A stretch of DNA of 64,000 nt, from contig NZ_JAKFFS010000001.1 in the NCBI RefSeq assembly GCF_021502725.1, positions 930,001-994,000 on the forward strand, given 5' to 3'. The notes under the pieces are model-generated. The model worked only from the letters and a program-made list of their open reading frames with translations. It searched no databases and was not told where the DNA came from. A program made the translations under genes and the position numbers. Positions 1-8,832 of this stretch are shown piece by piece. Source of the DNA: Dyadobacter sp. CY345 (GTDB taxonomy: Bacteria; Bacteroidota; Bacteroidia; Cytophagales; Spirosomataceae). Within the stretch, counting starts at the first letter, position 1; each line of letters starts with the position of its first letter.

Positions 1-1
1 T

Positions 2-226
2 AATACATCAGCCAATATTTTACCATTTGAATTATTGTGTCTGCCACGCGCGTTGGCAGCAAAATTTCTACTTCGAAAAGTACCGTCTTTAAGTCTTGAA
101 ATAGGAATTGAAGTGAATAAAGACAAAGACTTTGAGGCGCACGCCTGGGTTGAAAAAGACGGAAATGTAATTATAGGCGACTGGTCTGAATCGATTTTCT
201 ATCAACGTTTATGGGTCTGGGAATGA
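2..226 (+). CDS. lasso peptide biosynthesis B2-type protease, 5'-truncated
   Basis: The reading frame is open from the window edge, so this is the C-terminal ~74 residues of a longer protein. The leucine at 35-37 (TTG) is internal, not the start. It matches the transglutaminase-like B2 family that removes the leader peptide from lasso-peptide precursors. Visible are the Cys in LCLPRALA (codon 38-40), the His in EAHAWVE and the Asp in IIGDW, in the order expected for the Cys-His-Asp triad. The kinase gene follows within about 20 bp. The precursor, the RRE (B1) protein and the lasso cyclase would lie upstream and are not visible. Family assignment is strong from the motif order; the lasso product itself is inference. 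Confidence 0.82.
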   Translation, partial: NTSANILPFELLCLPRALAAKFLLRKVPSLSLEIGIEVNKDKDFEAHAWVEKDGNVIIGDWSESIFYQRLWVWE

Positions 227-244
227 ATTTTATTGATCACACAC

Positions 245-1174
245 ATGCCTTTTTATAAAGCCTACGGGTTAAATATCTCCTCTGAAATTGAACTTCCTGA
301 ACTTAGCGTTGCAGAAAAAACTCCCAACATTGATCTTTATATCTCTTGTGGAAATATTGTTTTACGGGGATTGCGGAAGACACCCATTCACCGCAGAGGT
401 ATCCAGGCTTATCAGGCGATTGATAACGAAGGTAATTTAATTTTGCATTGGGATCAGGTTGCGAGCTTTAAAGCAATTCAAGGTAACCAATTAGTTGTAA
501 GTCCTTTGACAAAAGATGCAAATTTATTAAGCCTCTTTACAATCAGCGAAGCCCTCGCCATGATTCTGTTTCAAAAAGGTTATTTTTTGCTGCATGCAAG
601 TGCTGTAAAAGTTGGAAACAAAGCCTGGTGTTTTATGGGCGTCCCGGGCGCTGGTAAATCTACGACGGCAGCAGCGTTTGTCAAGGCAGGTTGTGCTTTA
701 TTAAGTGATGATTTGACGGCGATAAAATTTGATGAAACAGGAAAACCCTTTATCATTCCTGGATATCCGCAATTGAAAATCTGGGATAATTCTGTAAACG
801 GCCTTGCTTATGACAGAGCTTCGTTACAACCCGTGAGTGAAGGCGTAAATAAATTCTCATTCCGGCCGCAAGGTGATTTTAATCTGGACCCGGTTGCTCT
901 GGGAAATATTTTCTTTCTACATAGAGCAAAAAACCGGCCGGAACAGCAGGCGTTGAGTCCGCTCGATGTTCCTATCGAAACTTTAAAAAACTTTCCTTTA
1001 CCGACTTCTTTTTTGAAAGGAAAATATTTGCAGGACCATTTTCAGCAAAGCTTTTTATGTGCCAAATCAGCTGGATTATGGCGCAGGAGGCGGCCAAATG
1101 GATTTGATCTGCTAGAAAAATGGGTGAGCGAGAGTATCTCTTCACAATCAGACATACTTTTGAATGCCATATAA
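245..1174 (+). CDS. HPr kinase-like (HprK-related) peptide or protein kinase
   Basis: A 309-residue protein of the HprK/PCK-fold kinases found beside RiPP and exopolysaccharide genes, not the full bifunctional HprK/P. A divergent N-terminal half precedes the kinase core: HASAV, then the P-loop GVPGAGKST (about residues 133-141), then LLSDDLTAI as the Walker B-like acidic region. In Firmicute lasso clusters such as paeninodin, homologous kinases phosphorylate the precursor's C-terminal Ser; a comparable role here is inferred from the neighbours. ATG at 245 is preferred over TTG at 233, four codons upstream. The stop overlaps the next gene's start by 11 bp, so the two are probably translationally coupled. 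Confidence 0.8.
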   Translation: MPFYKAYGLNISSEIELPELSVAEKTPNIDLYISCGNIVLRGLRKTPIHRRGIQAYQAIDNEGNLILHWDQVASFKAIQGNQLVVSPLTKDANLLSLFTISEALAMILFQKGYFLLHASAVKVGNKAWCFMGVPGAGKSTTAAAFVKAGCALLSDDLTAIKFDETGKPFIIPGYPQLKIWDNSVNGLAYDRASLQPVSEGVNKFSFRPQGDFNLDPVALGNIFFLHRAKNRPEQQALSPLDVPIETLKNFPLPTSFLKGKYLQDHFQQSFLCAKSAGLWRRRRPNGFDLLEKWVSESISSQSDILLNAI

Positions 1175-2306
1175 AAAACTTTCTTCGCAGCTGCATTTTT
1201 TGACGCAGGCAAGCCTTGGAGGAAAGGTTGATGAAGCTATATGTCCGGAATCTGCGATAATACAGGATTGGGACGCAATTTATGAACTTTCCCAGTGGCA
1301 TCAGATCGGCGCTTTGCTCTATCAACATTTTGAACGTACTGGTGCAAGTACCGGAACTTCCGAATGTTTTTATAAAGTAAAAGAACAAAGTCTGAACCAG
1401 GCGGTGTTTAATATGCTGTTTTTGAAGAAGTCCATTGCAATCAGCAGCGATCTGGCAAATCATAGCGTAGATTCATTTTTGATGAAAGGTGCCTTATGGG
1501 CCTGGCTTTTATATGAAAGTCCCGGCCTGAGAGAATTCGGCGATATTGACTTTTTTCTCCGGAAAGAAAGTATTAATGATGGGCTCAAAATCCTGGCCAG
1601 TCACAATTTTTTTCCTGATACTTACCGAAAGTATTTACTTGAAAATGAAAAAGTAGCAGCGTTATACTTCGAAACTGATTATCAATTGCCGCTCACACCA
1701 ACAGGCAATGAAATAATCCAGTCTCTGGAAATACAGTGGAACACGACATATCCAAGGTATCACTACTCTTTTGGATGGAACGAATTGGCTAATAAAATGA
1801 TGTCAGTCGAGGTTGCCAACACTACGCTTGAAGTTCCTTCAGAGGAAAATCAGTTTCTGATGATGATCGTGCATCATGCAGGTGTTGAGCAATGGGATAA
1901 GTTGAAATATATGGCTGACCTGGTCAGAATTCTTCGGAAGTTTGCCGGAGAAATGGATTGGACATATATCATTTCGGTGACGAAGCAGAAGGGATTTTAT
2001 AAAATAATGCTTGAATCACTCGGTCTGGTAAATCTTTTGACCGGTGAAAATTACCTGGTTCATTGCGGTCAGGATCTTGAAAAGCAATATCCTTCAACTA
2101 AACTTTTTCAGAAGGTTGTACTTCACTGGGAGCATACCAGATTTAAACCAGTAACAAAATCATGGCAGATTTTTTACTTTAACATGATTTACCGAGACAG
2201 GCTACGTGATAAATTTTCTATTTTATTTAGTCACATAGCCTATCTTTTGGAATGGAGATTGATTATCCCCAAAGCGCGTTGGTATCGTAAAAAGCCTAAC
2301 CCTTAG
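1164..2306 (+). CDS. nucleotidyltransferase family protein (NTP_transf_5-like)
   Basis: A 380-residue protein of the nucleotidyltransferase family often found with HprK-like kinases and B2 proteases. The signature is LMKGALWAWLLY followed by LREFGDIDFF (about residues 106-130): a KG strand motif, then the paired Asp of a polymerase-beta-type site. A conserved LMMIVHHAG motif lies near residue 233. It starts inside the kinase gene (11-bp overlap). Its stop overlaps the stop of the convergent aldose epimerase gene, so the operon ends here with no room for a separate terminator. Relatives in lasso clusters are proposed to modify the phosphorylated tail; the substrate here is unknown. Confidence 0.78.
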   Translation: MPYKKLSSQLHFLTQASLGGKVDEAICPESAIIQDWDAIYELSQWHQIGALLYQHFERTGASTGTSECFYKVKEQSLNQAVFNMLFLKKSIAISSDLANHSVDSFLMKGALWAWLLYESPGLREFGDIDFFLRKESINDGLKILASHNFFPDTYRKYLLENEKVAALYFETDYQLPLTPTGNEIIQSLEIQWNTTYPRYHYSFGWNELANKMMSVEVANTTLEVPSEENQFLMMIVHHAGVEQWDKLKYMADLVRILRKFAGEMDWTYIISVTKQKGFYKIMLESLGLVNLLTGENYLVHCGQDLEKQYPSTKLFQKVVLHWEHTRFKPVTKSWQIFYFNMIYRDRLRDKFSILFSHIAYLLEWRLIIPKARWYRKKPNP

Positions 2307-3244
2307 ACCAGATTGATCTTAATCGTTCCTGAGACTGAATTTCCGGAAGTAAGTGTTGTCAGACCTTCACCATTGTTAAATGAATTTACATTTGCAGTTA
2401 ATGGCTCAATTCCTACGCAGTCACGTGATGGCGGCGTATATACAACCAGATAATTAAACTTTCCTTCGCCGGTTTCCTGTTCAATTTGAAGTGTTACGTG
2501 CTGGTTTTCAGATATCAACTGCGTGATCGCTTTTCCTCCACCGCTTTTAACAATAAACGCATTATCCAGTGCCTTCTTAAATAAAGGCATTGAACCTTCA
2601 ATAGGAAAAGGTGCTGTTTCAATTGGGCTCATCCGGTTATCAAAAACCACGATTGTATCTGATGGAATATTTATCTTCCAGGCATCAACAAGTTCATTTC
2701 CAAGCTGAAAATAGGGATGCCAGCCAAACATGGTAGGGCAGGGCTCCGTTCCAATATTTTTCGCTTCATAAGTAAGTGAAAATATTCCGTCAGCACTTAG
2801 TTTATATTTGACGGTAAAATCTACTGAAAATGGATAACCTTCGGGCTCTCTTATTTCGTAGGATAATTTGAGATAGGCGTGATCAGCTGCAACAACCTGT
2901 TCAACCAGAGTGAAATTATTTTTGCGGACTAATCCATGAATTGCATTATCATCGTTATTTAAAGGCAACTGATAGTGCTTTCCTAGAAATTTATATTTCC
3001 CATCTGGAATACGACTTGCGAATGGGAAAAGCAGTTCGCTCGCACTTTGCGTATCTTTTCTCAAAGCATTGGGTGTAGCAGGAGTTTTCAGCAGTGAGAA
3101 AAGTGTAACCCCTTTTCTTAGCGATAATTGGCGGATGATTCCCCCAAGCTCCGGCACGACAACACACCGGTTCGAAGTAGCAGTTTCCTGTATAACATAT
3201 TCGGTCAGGTCGCCGTATTGTTGTTTTAATATCTCAAATGACAT
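2303..3244 (-). CDS. aldose 1-epimerase family protein
   Basis: A 313-residue beta-sandwich mutarotase (GalM family) that interconverts alpha and beta anomers of aldoses. Family landmarks are VVPELGG near the N-terminus, ELLFPFASRI, NAIHGLVR (catalytic-type His) and MFGWHPYF (second His). The start was set at ATG 3244: a TTG 13 codons upstream is in frame but falls inside a good -7 promoter box (3281-3288). No signal peptide is apparent, so it is probably cytoplasmic. It follows ftsH on the same strand, but a strong terminator lies between them and it probably has its own promoter. Substrate specificity cannot be read from the sequence. Confidence 0.88.
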   Translation of the reverse strand: MSFEILKQQYGDLTEYVIQETATSNRCVVVPELGGIIRQLSLRKGVTLFSLLKTPATPNALRKDTQSASELLFPFASRIPDGKYKFLGKHYQLPLNNDDNAIHGLVRKNNFTLVEQVVAADHAYLKLSYEIREPEGYPFSVDFTVKYKLSADGIFSLTYEAKNIGTEPCPTMFGWHPYFQLGNELVDAWKINIPSDTIVVFDNRMSPIETAPFPIEGSMPLFKKALDNAFIVKSGGGKAITQLISENQHVTLQIEQETGEGKFNYLVVYTPPSRDCVGIEPLTANVNSFNNGEGLTTLTSGNSVSGTIKINLV

Positions 3245-3280
3245 GGTGATAGGATTTAGGATTGCGGTCAAAGATTGTCG

Positions 3281-3288
3281 CAAAAGTA
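3281..3288 (-). promoter_or_regulatory. -7 promoter box TACTTTTG upstream of the aldose epimerase
   Basis: Read on the minus strand, this is an exact match to the Bacteroidota TAnnTTTG -7 element, about 37 nt before the ATG at 3244. No clear -33 TTTG was identified. It argues against the upstream TTG start codon. Confidence 0.5.
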
Positions 3289-3296
3289 ACTTAAAA

Positions 3297-3331
3297 ATAA
3301 AAACCGGACAGTTTCGCTGCCCGGTTTTTAA
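3297..3331 (-). terminator. rho-independent terminator of ftsH
   Basis: A near-perfect hairpin: AAAAACCGG on one arm pairs with CCGGTTTTT on the other, with an inner CAG/CTG pair closing a short loop. Read on the minus strand it ends in a T-run. It lies just after the ftsH stop codon. Confidence 0.8.
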
Positions 3332-3351
3332 TAATTATTATCTATTCGAAA

Positions 3352-5406
3352 TTAAACGGCCGAAGAATCTTTATCCTCTACAACCATTTCTCCCTTTTCT
3401 TTTTCTGTTTGTTTCACCGCTTCCTCATGGATTGCAGCTTCCTCATTAGAACGACGATTTATATAAGCCTGATAGCTGGTTTCCTTTTCGTAAGGGCGTT
3501 TGCCTATCAGTTTCTCCAAATCACTTTGGAACAAAATCTCTTTTTCTAACAATTCTTTCGCCAAAATTTCCAAGGCTCCACGTTTTTCATTCAGCATGTT
3601 TTTGACAAATTGATAAGCCTGATCAATCAGCTTACGAACTTCTTCATCAATGGCCTGCGAAGTAGACTCAGAGTAAGGTTTAGTGAACGAATAATCACTC
3701 TGTTTCGAATCGTAATAGGAAACATTTCCTATTCTTTCGTTCATTCCGTACATCGTTACCATACTGTATGCAACTTTCGTCACACGTTCAAGGTCACTCA
3801 ATGCACCGGTTGAAATTTTACCAAAAATAACGTCTTCAGCAGCACGTCCGCCTAATGTCATACACATTTCGTCAAACAACTGCTCTGTTCGATACAAATA
3901 CTGTTCTCTTGGCAAATACTGTGCATATCCCAAAGCTGCTACTCCACGAGGCACAATCGATACCTTAACCAAAGGATCTGCATGTTCCAGGAACCAACCT
4001 GCAACAGCATGGCCCGCTTCGTGATAAGCTACGATTTGTTTTTCCTCAGGCGAGATAAGTTTGTTTTTCTTTTCCAAACCACCGATTACGCGGTCCATCG
4101 CATCCTGGAAATCCTGCATCGTTACTTCCTCTCTGTCACGACGGGCGGCTATAAGCGCTGCTTCGTTACAAACATTGGCAATCTCAGCTCCAGCAAAACC
4201 AGGCGTTTGTGATGATAATTTCTGAATATCAACATCAACAGAAAGTTTCAAAGGTTTCAAATGAACTTTGAAAATTGCTTCACGACCAATAACGTCTGGT
4301 TTGTCGATCGAAATCTGTCTGTCGAAACGTCCCGGACGCAACAAAGCAGGATCCAAAACATCAGGACGGTTTGTTGCAGCTACGATAATGATACCTGAAT
4401 CGGTAGCAAAACCATCCATTTCAACAAGTAGAGAGTTCAATGTATTTTCACGTTCGTCATTTGAACCAGGCATAGCACCGCGTCCACGAGAACGGCCAAC
4501 AGCGTCAATTTCATCGATAAAGATGATACAAGGCGCTTTTTCTTTTGCTTGTTTGAAAAGGTCACGAACACGCGCGGCACCAACCCCAACAAACATTTCT
4601 ACAAAGTCAGATCCTGAAAGTGAGAAGAAAGGAACACCTGCTTCACCGGCAACCGCTTTTGCAAGCAAAGTTTTACCAGTGCCCGGAGGGCCTACCAGAA
4701 GAGCACCTTTTGGAATTTTAGCACCCAATTTCTTGAACTTGTCAGGGAATTGAAGATATTCAACAATCTCCTTAATTTCTTCCTTAGCTTCGTCAAGACC
4801 TGCAACATCGTTAAAAGTGATTTTAACTTTATTTTCGGCGTCGAACAAAGTCGCCCGGGAACGGCCGATATTGAATATCTGACCACCAGGACCTACGCCA
4901 CCCGACATTCTGCCGAGAATAAAATACATCACCAGAATCATAATGATGAAAAAGCCCCATGTTCCCAAAAAGCTTGTCCAATCATTTCGGGTATCGACGA
5001 CGAGTTCTATTTTGTCGTCGTCCGGTATACCTTCCTGAATTTTGTCAAGATCCTTTTTAAACGTTTCTGCGGACGTTACCTGAAACTGATAATGAGAAAC
5101 AGGTTCTCCGCCAAAATAATTGCCACCATTTTCAGATGTCAGAACCTTATATTTATCAAGTTTTAGCGCATCCGGCTTTAATGTTACTTCAACTGACTTA
5201 TCATTAACTATCGTAACGCGAGCAACTTCCTTATCTGCAACCATTTTCTCGAAACGTTTTTGTGTCGTTTCGCGAATCGTGGATGTCCTGTTAAGGTAAG
5301 TTATCCCCAGGATAGTAGCAATCAAAGCAGCTATGATCCATCCCTGATATCCCTTCTGTGGACTTTTAGGATTTAGTGGACCTCTTTTGTTATCGTTCTC
5401 AGACAT
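3352..5406 (-). CDS. ftsH: ATP-dependent zinc metalloprotease FtsH
   Basis: A 684-residue membrane-anchored AAA+ protease, normal length for the family, which degrades misfolded membrane proteins and selected cytosolic regulators. Order: short cytosolic N-terminus, TM1 (about 22-40), periplasmic domain, TM2 (about 150-168), AAA module with Walker A GPPGTGKT (about 236-243) and Walker B IIFIDEID, then second region of homology with RPGRFDR, and the zinc site HEAGH (about 461-465). The C-terminal tail is charged. It lies 72 bp downstream of rsfS on the same strand, an arrangement common in Bacteroidota, and is followed by its own terminator. All catalytic residues are present. Confidence 0.98.
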   Translation of the reverse strand: MSENDNKRGPLNPKSPQKGYQGWIIAALIATILGITYLNRTSTIRETTQKRFEKMVADKEVARVTIVNDKSVEVTLKPDALKLDKYKVLTSENGGNYFGGEPVSHYQFQVTSAETFKKDLDKIQEGIPDDDKIELVVDTRNDWTSFLGTWGFFIIMILVMYFILGRMSGGVGPGGQIFNIGRSRATLFDAENKVKITFNDVAGLDEAKEEIKEIVEYLQFPDKFKKLGAKIPKGALLVGPPGTGKTLLAKAVAGEAGVPFFSLSGSDFVEMFVGVGAARVRDLFKQAKEKAPCIIFIDEIDAVGRSRGRGAMPGSNDERENTLNSLLVEMDGFATDSGIIIVAATNRPDVLDPALLRPGRFDRQISIDKPDVIGREAIFKVHLKPLKLSVDVDIQKLSSQTPGFAGAEIANVCNEAALIAARRDREEVTMQDFQDAMDRVIGGLEKKNKLISPEEKQIVAYHEAGHAVAGWFLEHADPLVKVSIVPRGVAALGYAQYLPREQYLYRTEQLFDEMCMTLGGRAAEDVIFGKISTGALSDLERVTKVAYSMVTMYGMNERIGNVSYYDSKQSDYSFTKPYSESTSQAIDEEVRKLIDQAYQFVKNMLNEKRGALEILAKELLEKEILFQSDLEKLIGKRPYEKETSYQAYINRRSNEEAAIHEEAVKQTEKEKGEMVVEDKDSSAV

Positions 5407-5478
5407 TCTTTATAATAATTAAGAGGAAATTTAATAAACAACATTTCGCATCCGATGAATGTTCACCTGCTACGATAT

Positions 5479-5862
5479 TTACAGGACGGAATCTTCAAAG
5501 TGCGTTACAACCGCATCTCCCCAAAGCTCTTCCAAATCATAGTGCTTGCGACGATCTTTATTAAAAATGTGAGCCACTACATCCACATAATCAATCAATA
5601 TCCACTCTCCGTTGGCTTTTCCTTCTTTTTGCCATGGGTCGGTCTTAGATATTTTATAAACTTCGTCTTCCACCGAATTGGCCAAAGCATCTATTTGAGT
5701 GTCGGAATTTCCCGAGCAAATTACAAAAAAATCTGTTATTGAATTTTTTACTTTCCTAAGGTCAAGGATTGTGATATCCTCACCTTTCTTTTCTGACATC
5801 CCTTTAGCAATAAGCTCGGATAAATCTTTTGATGATAGTTCTTTATTTTTGCGTTGTTTCAT
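5479..5862 (-). CDS. rsfS: ribosome silencing factor RsfS
   Basis: A 127-residue member of the RsfS/Iojap family, which binds ribosomal protein uL14 and blocks 30S-50S joining when nutrients are scarce. Typical features are DITILDLRKV, the ITDFFVICSGNSDTQI block (about 42-57) and the tryptophan-containing segment GEWILIDYVDVVAHIF. It lies upstream of ftsH on the same strand, probably in one transcript, and is divergent from birA with only 47 bp between the starts. Confidence 0.95.
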   Translation of the reverse strand: MKQRKNKELSSKDLSELIAKGMSEKKGEDITILDLRKVKNSITDFFVICSGNSDTQIDALANSVEDEVYKISKTDPWQKEGKANGEWILIDYVDVVAHIFNKDRRKHYDLEELWGDAVVTHFEDSVL

Positions 5863-5909
5863 GCGTAGTTGATTCCCATTTCTATAAACCCTAAAATAAA
5901 GTAAAAAAA

Positions 5910-6677
5910 TTGTACAACTCTATATATGATACCTTAATTATAGGTAAAAAAGTTATTTATCTGCCAAGTTGTCATTCAACAAACGACATAGCGGCTGAAT
6001 TAGTACGCAGCGGATCGGGAATGGAAGGTGCGATTGTCATTACTGACGAACAAACAAAAGGCCGTGGACAAAGGGGGACGACCTGGATGTCGGAGCCGCG
6101 AAAGAACCTCACTATGTCGATTATTGTCACCCCGGCGTTTTTGCCAATTCCCGATCAGTTTCTGATAAGCCAAACTGTTGCTCTTGGGATAGCGGCCTAC
6201 TTATCGGAGTATTCTGATCAGGTAAAAATTAAGTGGCCAAATGATATATATGTCGATAATAAAAAAATATGTGGAACGCTCATTGAAAATTCCATTCAGG
6301 GAACGCGGCTTTCCAGCTCAATTATCGGGATTGGATTAAATATTAATCAGAATAACTTCGAAAGTTCCCGTACTACTTCCGTGGCAATGATCACCGGGAA
6401 AAAACTTATAAACACAGAAGAGTTTTCCAAACTTGCCCATCACCTGGACGCCTGGTATCTGAAACTCAAATCAGGGAATCATCATGAAGAAATCAGGCAA
6501 CACTATATCAGTCAGTTATTTGGATATAATCAGTTACGCCATTTTCGTTACAAGAATGAAATTGTTTCAGGAACGGTGACCGGCGTAACTGATTATGGAA
6601 AATTATGTATTTTTTTCTCTAATCAGCCTGATATTCAGGAAATTGATTTGAAAGAAATCGAATGGATATGGGATTAA
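5910..6677 (+). CDS. birA: biotin--[acetyl-CoA-carboxylase] ligase
   Basis: A 255-residue class I biotin protein ligase that makes biotinyl-AMP and attaches biotin to the carboxylase BCCP subunit. Visible are the SCHSTND motif near the N-terminus, the biotinyl-AMP binding loop GRGQRGTTW (about 51-59), KWPNDIYVDNKKICGTLIE (about 109-127) and a small C-terminal domain. There is no N-terminal winged helix, so it should not act as the biotin-operon repressor. TTG at 5910 is the only plausible start because a stop codon lies in frame six codons upstream. Its stop overlaps the stop of the convergent TMEM220-like gene by 4 bp. Confidence 0.93.
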   Translation: MYNSIYDTLIIGKKVIYLPSCHSTNDIAAELVRSGSGMEGAIVITDEQTKGRGQRGTTWMSEPRKNLTMSIIVTPAFLPIPDQFLISQTVALGIAAYLSEYSDQVKIKWPNDIYVDNKKICGTLIENSIQGTRLSSSIIGIGLNINQNNFESSRTTSVAMITGKKLINTEEFSKLAHHLDAWYLKLKSGNHHEEIRQHYISQLFGYNQLRHFRYKNEIVSGTVTGVTDYGKLCIFFSNQPDIQEIDLKEIEWIWD

Positions 6678-7021
6678 TCTTCAATTTTCGGTATTCCCCA
6701 TTTCCCCAATATGACCATAGCAACGCAGCAAATCAATAGTCCAAGAGATTCTCGGGCTTCTTCGATATTGATGCTTCTCATCTGCGCTTCGCCGAAGAAG
6801 ATACCTTCAAATTTCGGTGGCCACTGAAATACCGCTGCGACTAGATATCCGGCTGCAAGAGCGTAATAAACCCATGATGGCCAAAGGTTATTGACGCTCA
6901 TGTAACAGGCGAGCGCGGCTGCGCTGTATGTAAAGATCCAAACAGTTGAATCAGGATCGTTGAACTGAAAATATGCAAAGAGCATAAATATCACTCCGAA
7001 TATGATTTTGACGAATTTCAT
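6674..7021 (-). CDS. TMEM220-family membrane protein
   Basis: A 115-residue integral membrane protein with about four hydrophobic helices. The N-terminal segment LFAYFQFNDPDSTVWIF matches the conserved QxNDPDxxxW core of the transmembrane 220 family. A short polar stretch (about residues 76-92) separates the last two helices. No biochemical role is established for the family. The gene is convergent with birA and overlaps its stop. Confidence 0.75.
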   Translation of the reverse strand: MKFVKIIFGVIFMLFAYFQFNDPDSTVWIFTYSAAALACYMSVNNLWPSWVYYALAAGYLVAAVFQWPPKFEGIFFGEAQMRSINIEEARESLGLLICCVAMVILGKWGIPKIED

Positions 7022-7100
7022 GTTTTTAATTTAGTGGGTTTGATGTTTATTATAAAGCTGATTTTAAGCTTTTATTACTATGCCAGCTATATATTTTTCG

Positions 7101-7802
7101 TCATTTGCAAAACTGACTTAAAGCAGTTGTTGCGTCATTATATCCAAGTTTTTCCGCTTGTTTTAAACTGGTGCAACCCAGATCTTTTTCTCCTTCGTTG
7201 TATTGGGACAGACCTAAGCCATAAAATGCTTTTCCATACTGCGAGTCCAATTTAATAGTCTGACGGAAAGCGAGTGTCGCTTTTTTGAAGTCCTGTGTAC
7301 GGTAATAAGTATTTCCCAAATTATACCAGGCCTGTTTATTGTCCTGATTTAACTGTGTGGCTTTTTCAAAATCCATTATCGCGGGTTCAGTTTTATCTAA
7401 CAACACATAAAGCTGCCCTCTGTTCAGGAAAACGTCGGATGTGTCCGGAGCGAGTTTGGCAGCTTGGTTGTAATCTGTAAGTGCTGAATCGAGATGATTA
7501 TCGGCGGTATATAACAGAGCGCGGTTAAAATAAGGGCGATACGAGTTTGGCTGCAATTTTATTGCCTGATTGAAATCCATAAGCGCACTTGCGTACTCTT
7601 TCATTTCGTAATATGCCACGCCACGTGTATTTAGTGCTTCGGCGTTTGAAGTATTTTTTTCAATGGCTTTATTCAGGTATTCGATTGCTTCTTTGTTTTT
7701 GCCTTCACGCATCAAATCTTTCCCTTTTTGCAGGAAAGCGTCACTGGATTGAGAACAGGAATTAAGAAAAAGTAAAAAAAATAAAAAAAATATTCGGCAC
7801 AT
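7101..7802 (-). CDS. TPR-repeat lipoprotein
   Basis: A 233-residue secreted protein. ATG at 7802 gives a compact signal sequence ending in the lipobox LNSC, predicting a lipidated Cys around residue 16; a GTG nine codons upstream is less likely. The rest is about six tetratricopeptide repeats, with recurrent signatures such as AEALNTRGVAYYEM, YRPYFNRALLY and KQAWYNLGNTYY. TPR arrays scaffold protein-protein contacts, and in Bacteroidota many such lipoproteins serve envelope assembly or secretion. No enzymatic domain is present, and no neighbour suggests a specific partner. Confidence 0.87.
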   Translation of the reverse strand: MCRIFFLFFLLFLNSCSQSSDAFLQKGKDLMREGKNKEAIEYLNKAIEKNTSNAEALNTRGVAYYEMKEYASALMDFNQAIKLQPNSYRPYFNRALLYTADNHLDSALTDYNQAAKLAPDTSDVFLNRGQLYVLLDKTEPAIMDFEKATQLNQDNKQAWYNLGNTYYRTQDFKKATLAFRQTIKLDSQYGKAFYGLGLSQYNEGEKDLGCTSLKQAEKLGYNDATTALSQFCK

Positions 7803-7828
7803 AATCACGCATTTAGAGTTGTTTCGCA

Positions 7829-7836
7829 CAAAAGTA
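7829..7836 (-). promoter_or_regulatory. -7 promoter box TACTTTTG for the TPR lipoprotein
   Basis: An exact TAnnTTTG match on the minus strand, 27 nt before the ATG at 7802. It overlaps the alternative GTG start, supporting the shorter protein. No -33 element is obvious. Confidence 0.45.
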
Positions 7837-7865
7837 AGACGAAACGTTAAATGAATGTTTTCTTT

Positions 7866-7891
7866 TTGTCAATAAAATGTCTTTATCTTTG
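7866..7891 (+). promoter_or_regulatory. promoter of the SRP RNA gene
   Basis: A TTG at 7866-7868 and a perfect TATCTTTG -7 box at 7884-7891 precede the predicted RNA 5' end (about 7896). The spacing between boxes (15 bp) is somewhat short for Bacteroidota, but the -7 box lies at the correct distance from the RNA. Confidence 0.6.
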
Positions 7892-7895
7892 CATC

Positions 7896-7990
7896 GGCAA
7901 ATCGGAACTACCAGCTCCTTCCGAATCCCCCAGGTCCTGACGGAAGCAAGGGTAGGTGGTCGATGCGGTGAGATTCTCGGTTTGCCTTTT
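7896..7990 (+). ncRNA. ffs: signal recognition particle RNA (small bacterial type, 4.5S)
   Basis: The conserved SRP domain IV core is present: CCCCCAGGTCCTGACGG, then AAGCAAGGGTAGG, at about 7926-7955. The ends pair: GGCAAA at 7896-7901 with TTTGCC at 7981-7986, with further pairing of the adjacent bases. A T-run directly after the closing stem (7986-7993) looks like a factor-independent terminator. The RNA forms SRP with Ffh to target membrane and secretory proteins. It is non-coding; a short antisense frame across it is spurious. Confidence 0.92.
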
Positions 7991-8024
7991 TTTATGCCCT
8001 TTCCATTCCATTCCACATCTTTTT

Positions 8025-8054
8025 TTTGCTTTTAGTCAGGGTTTTCTACTTTTG
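8025..8054 (+). promoter_or_regulatory. promoter of the transaldolase gene
   Basis: TTTG at 8025-8028 and TACTTTTG at 8047-8054, spaced by 18 bp, form a near-ideal Bacteroidota -33/-7 promoter. Transcription would start near 8060, excluding the GTG at 8054 as a start codon and supporting ATG at 8084. Confidence 0.7.
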
Positions 8055-8083
8055 TGGAACAATTAAACTATTCAATTCTTGAT

Positions 8084-8740
8084 ATGAAATTTTTTATTGA
8101 CACTGCTAATCTAAAAGAAATTAAAGAAGCACATGCCTTAGGCGTACTTGATGGCGTTACAACAAACCCATCGCTTATGGCAAAAGAAGGAATTACAGGG
8201 AAGGATAATATCATGAGACACTACAAAGCGATCTGTGATATTGTTGACGGAGATGTAAGTGCAGAGGTTATTTCGGTTGATTTAGAGGGAATGATTCGTG
8301 AAGGTGAAGAATTGATTGAGATTGATGATAAAATTGTTGTAAAAATTCCAATGACCAAGGAAGGCGTTAAAGCTTTGAAATATTTTTCAAACAAAGGCGT
8401 TCGCACCAACTGTACACTTATTTTCTCGGCAGGACAGGCATTAATCGCTGCAAAAGCTGGCGCAACTTATGTTTCTCCATTCATTGGCCGTCTGGACGAT
8501 ATTTCAACGGACGGTATTGGTCTGATCGAGCAAATCCTGACAATATATCGTAACTATGGTTATGAAACGCAGGTATTGGCAGCTTCTGTACGTCACCCAA
8601 TGCACATTATCCAATGCGCAGAAGTTGGAGCGGACGTAATGACCGGACCTTTAAGCGCGATGGAAGCCTTGATGAAACATCCGCTTACTGATATCGGACT
8701 TGAAAAATTCCTTGCAGATTACGCCAAAGGAAACGCTTAA
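8084..8740 (+). CDS. tal: transaldolase / fructose-6-phosphate aldolase-like
   Basis: A 218-residue class I aldolase of the small transaldolase (TalC/MipB) subfamily, transferring a dihydroxyacetone unit in the non-oxidative pentose phosphate pathway. Landmarks are FFIDTANL at the N-terminus, GVTTNPSL (about 24-31), the Schiff-base Lys87 in VVKIPMT, and AASVRHP. The ATG at 8084 gives the standard family length and leaves room for the promoter. The gene stands alone with its own promoter and terminator. Whether it acts as true transaldolase or F6P aldolase cannot be settled from sequence alone. Confidence 0.93.
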   Translation: MKFFIDTANLKEIKEAHALGVLDGVTTNPSLMAKEGITGKDNIMRHYKAICDIVDGDVSAEVISVDLEGMIREGEELIEIDDKIVVKIPMTKEGVKALKYFSNKGVRTNCTLIFSAGQALIAAKAGATYVSPFIGRLDDISTDGIGLIEQILTIYRNYGYETQVLAASVRHPMHIIQCAEVGADVMTGPLSAMEALMKHPLTDIGLEKFLADYAKGNA

Positions 8741-8760
8741 CAAGAAATAGAACAAAATGA

Positions 8761-8801
8761 GAGGTTAGGTATTTTAGGAAACTAAATATCTAACCTCTTT
8801 T
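8761..8801 (+). terminator. terminator of the transaldolase gene
   Basis: GAGGTTAG (8761-8768) pairs with CTAACCTC (8790-8797); the stem extends inward through GTATTT/AAATAT and is followed by a short T-run. Confidence 0.72.
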
Positions 8802-8832
8802 CTCAAAACCTGATTATTTTATTGATCAATTT

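Noticed and set aside
2..226. A complete small gene starting at TTG 35
   Set aside because: The frame continues upstream to the window edge, and the TTG codon is an internal Leu in the LCLPRALA motif.
972..1463. 163-residue open frame on the minus strand
   Set aside because: Lies antisense across the kinase/nucleotidyltransferase junction; no family signal, and the plus-strand genes are well supported.
4268..5166. Several long frames on the plus strand within ftsH
   Set aside because: Antisense shadows of a highly conserved gene; sequence has no domain features.
7813..8016. 67-residue minus-strand frame across the SRP RNA
   Set aside because: The region is explained by the SRP RNA and its conserved fold.
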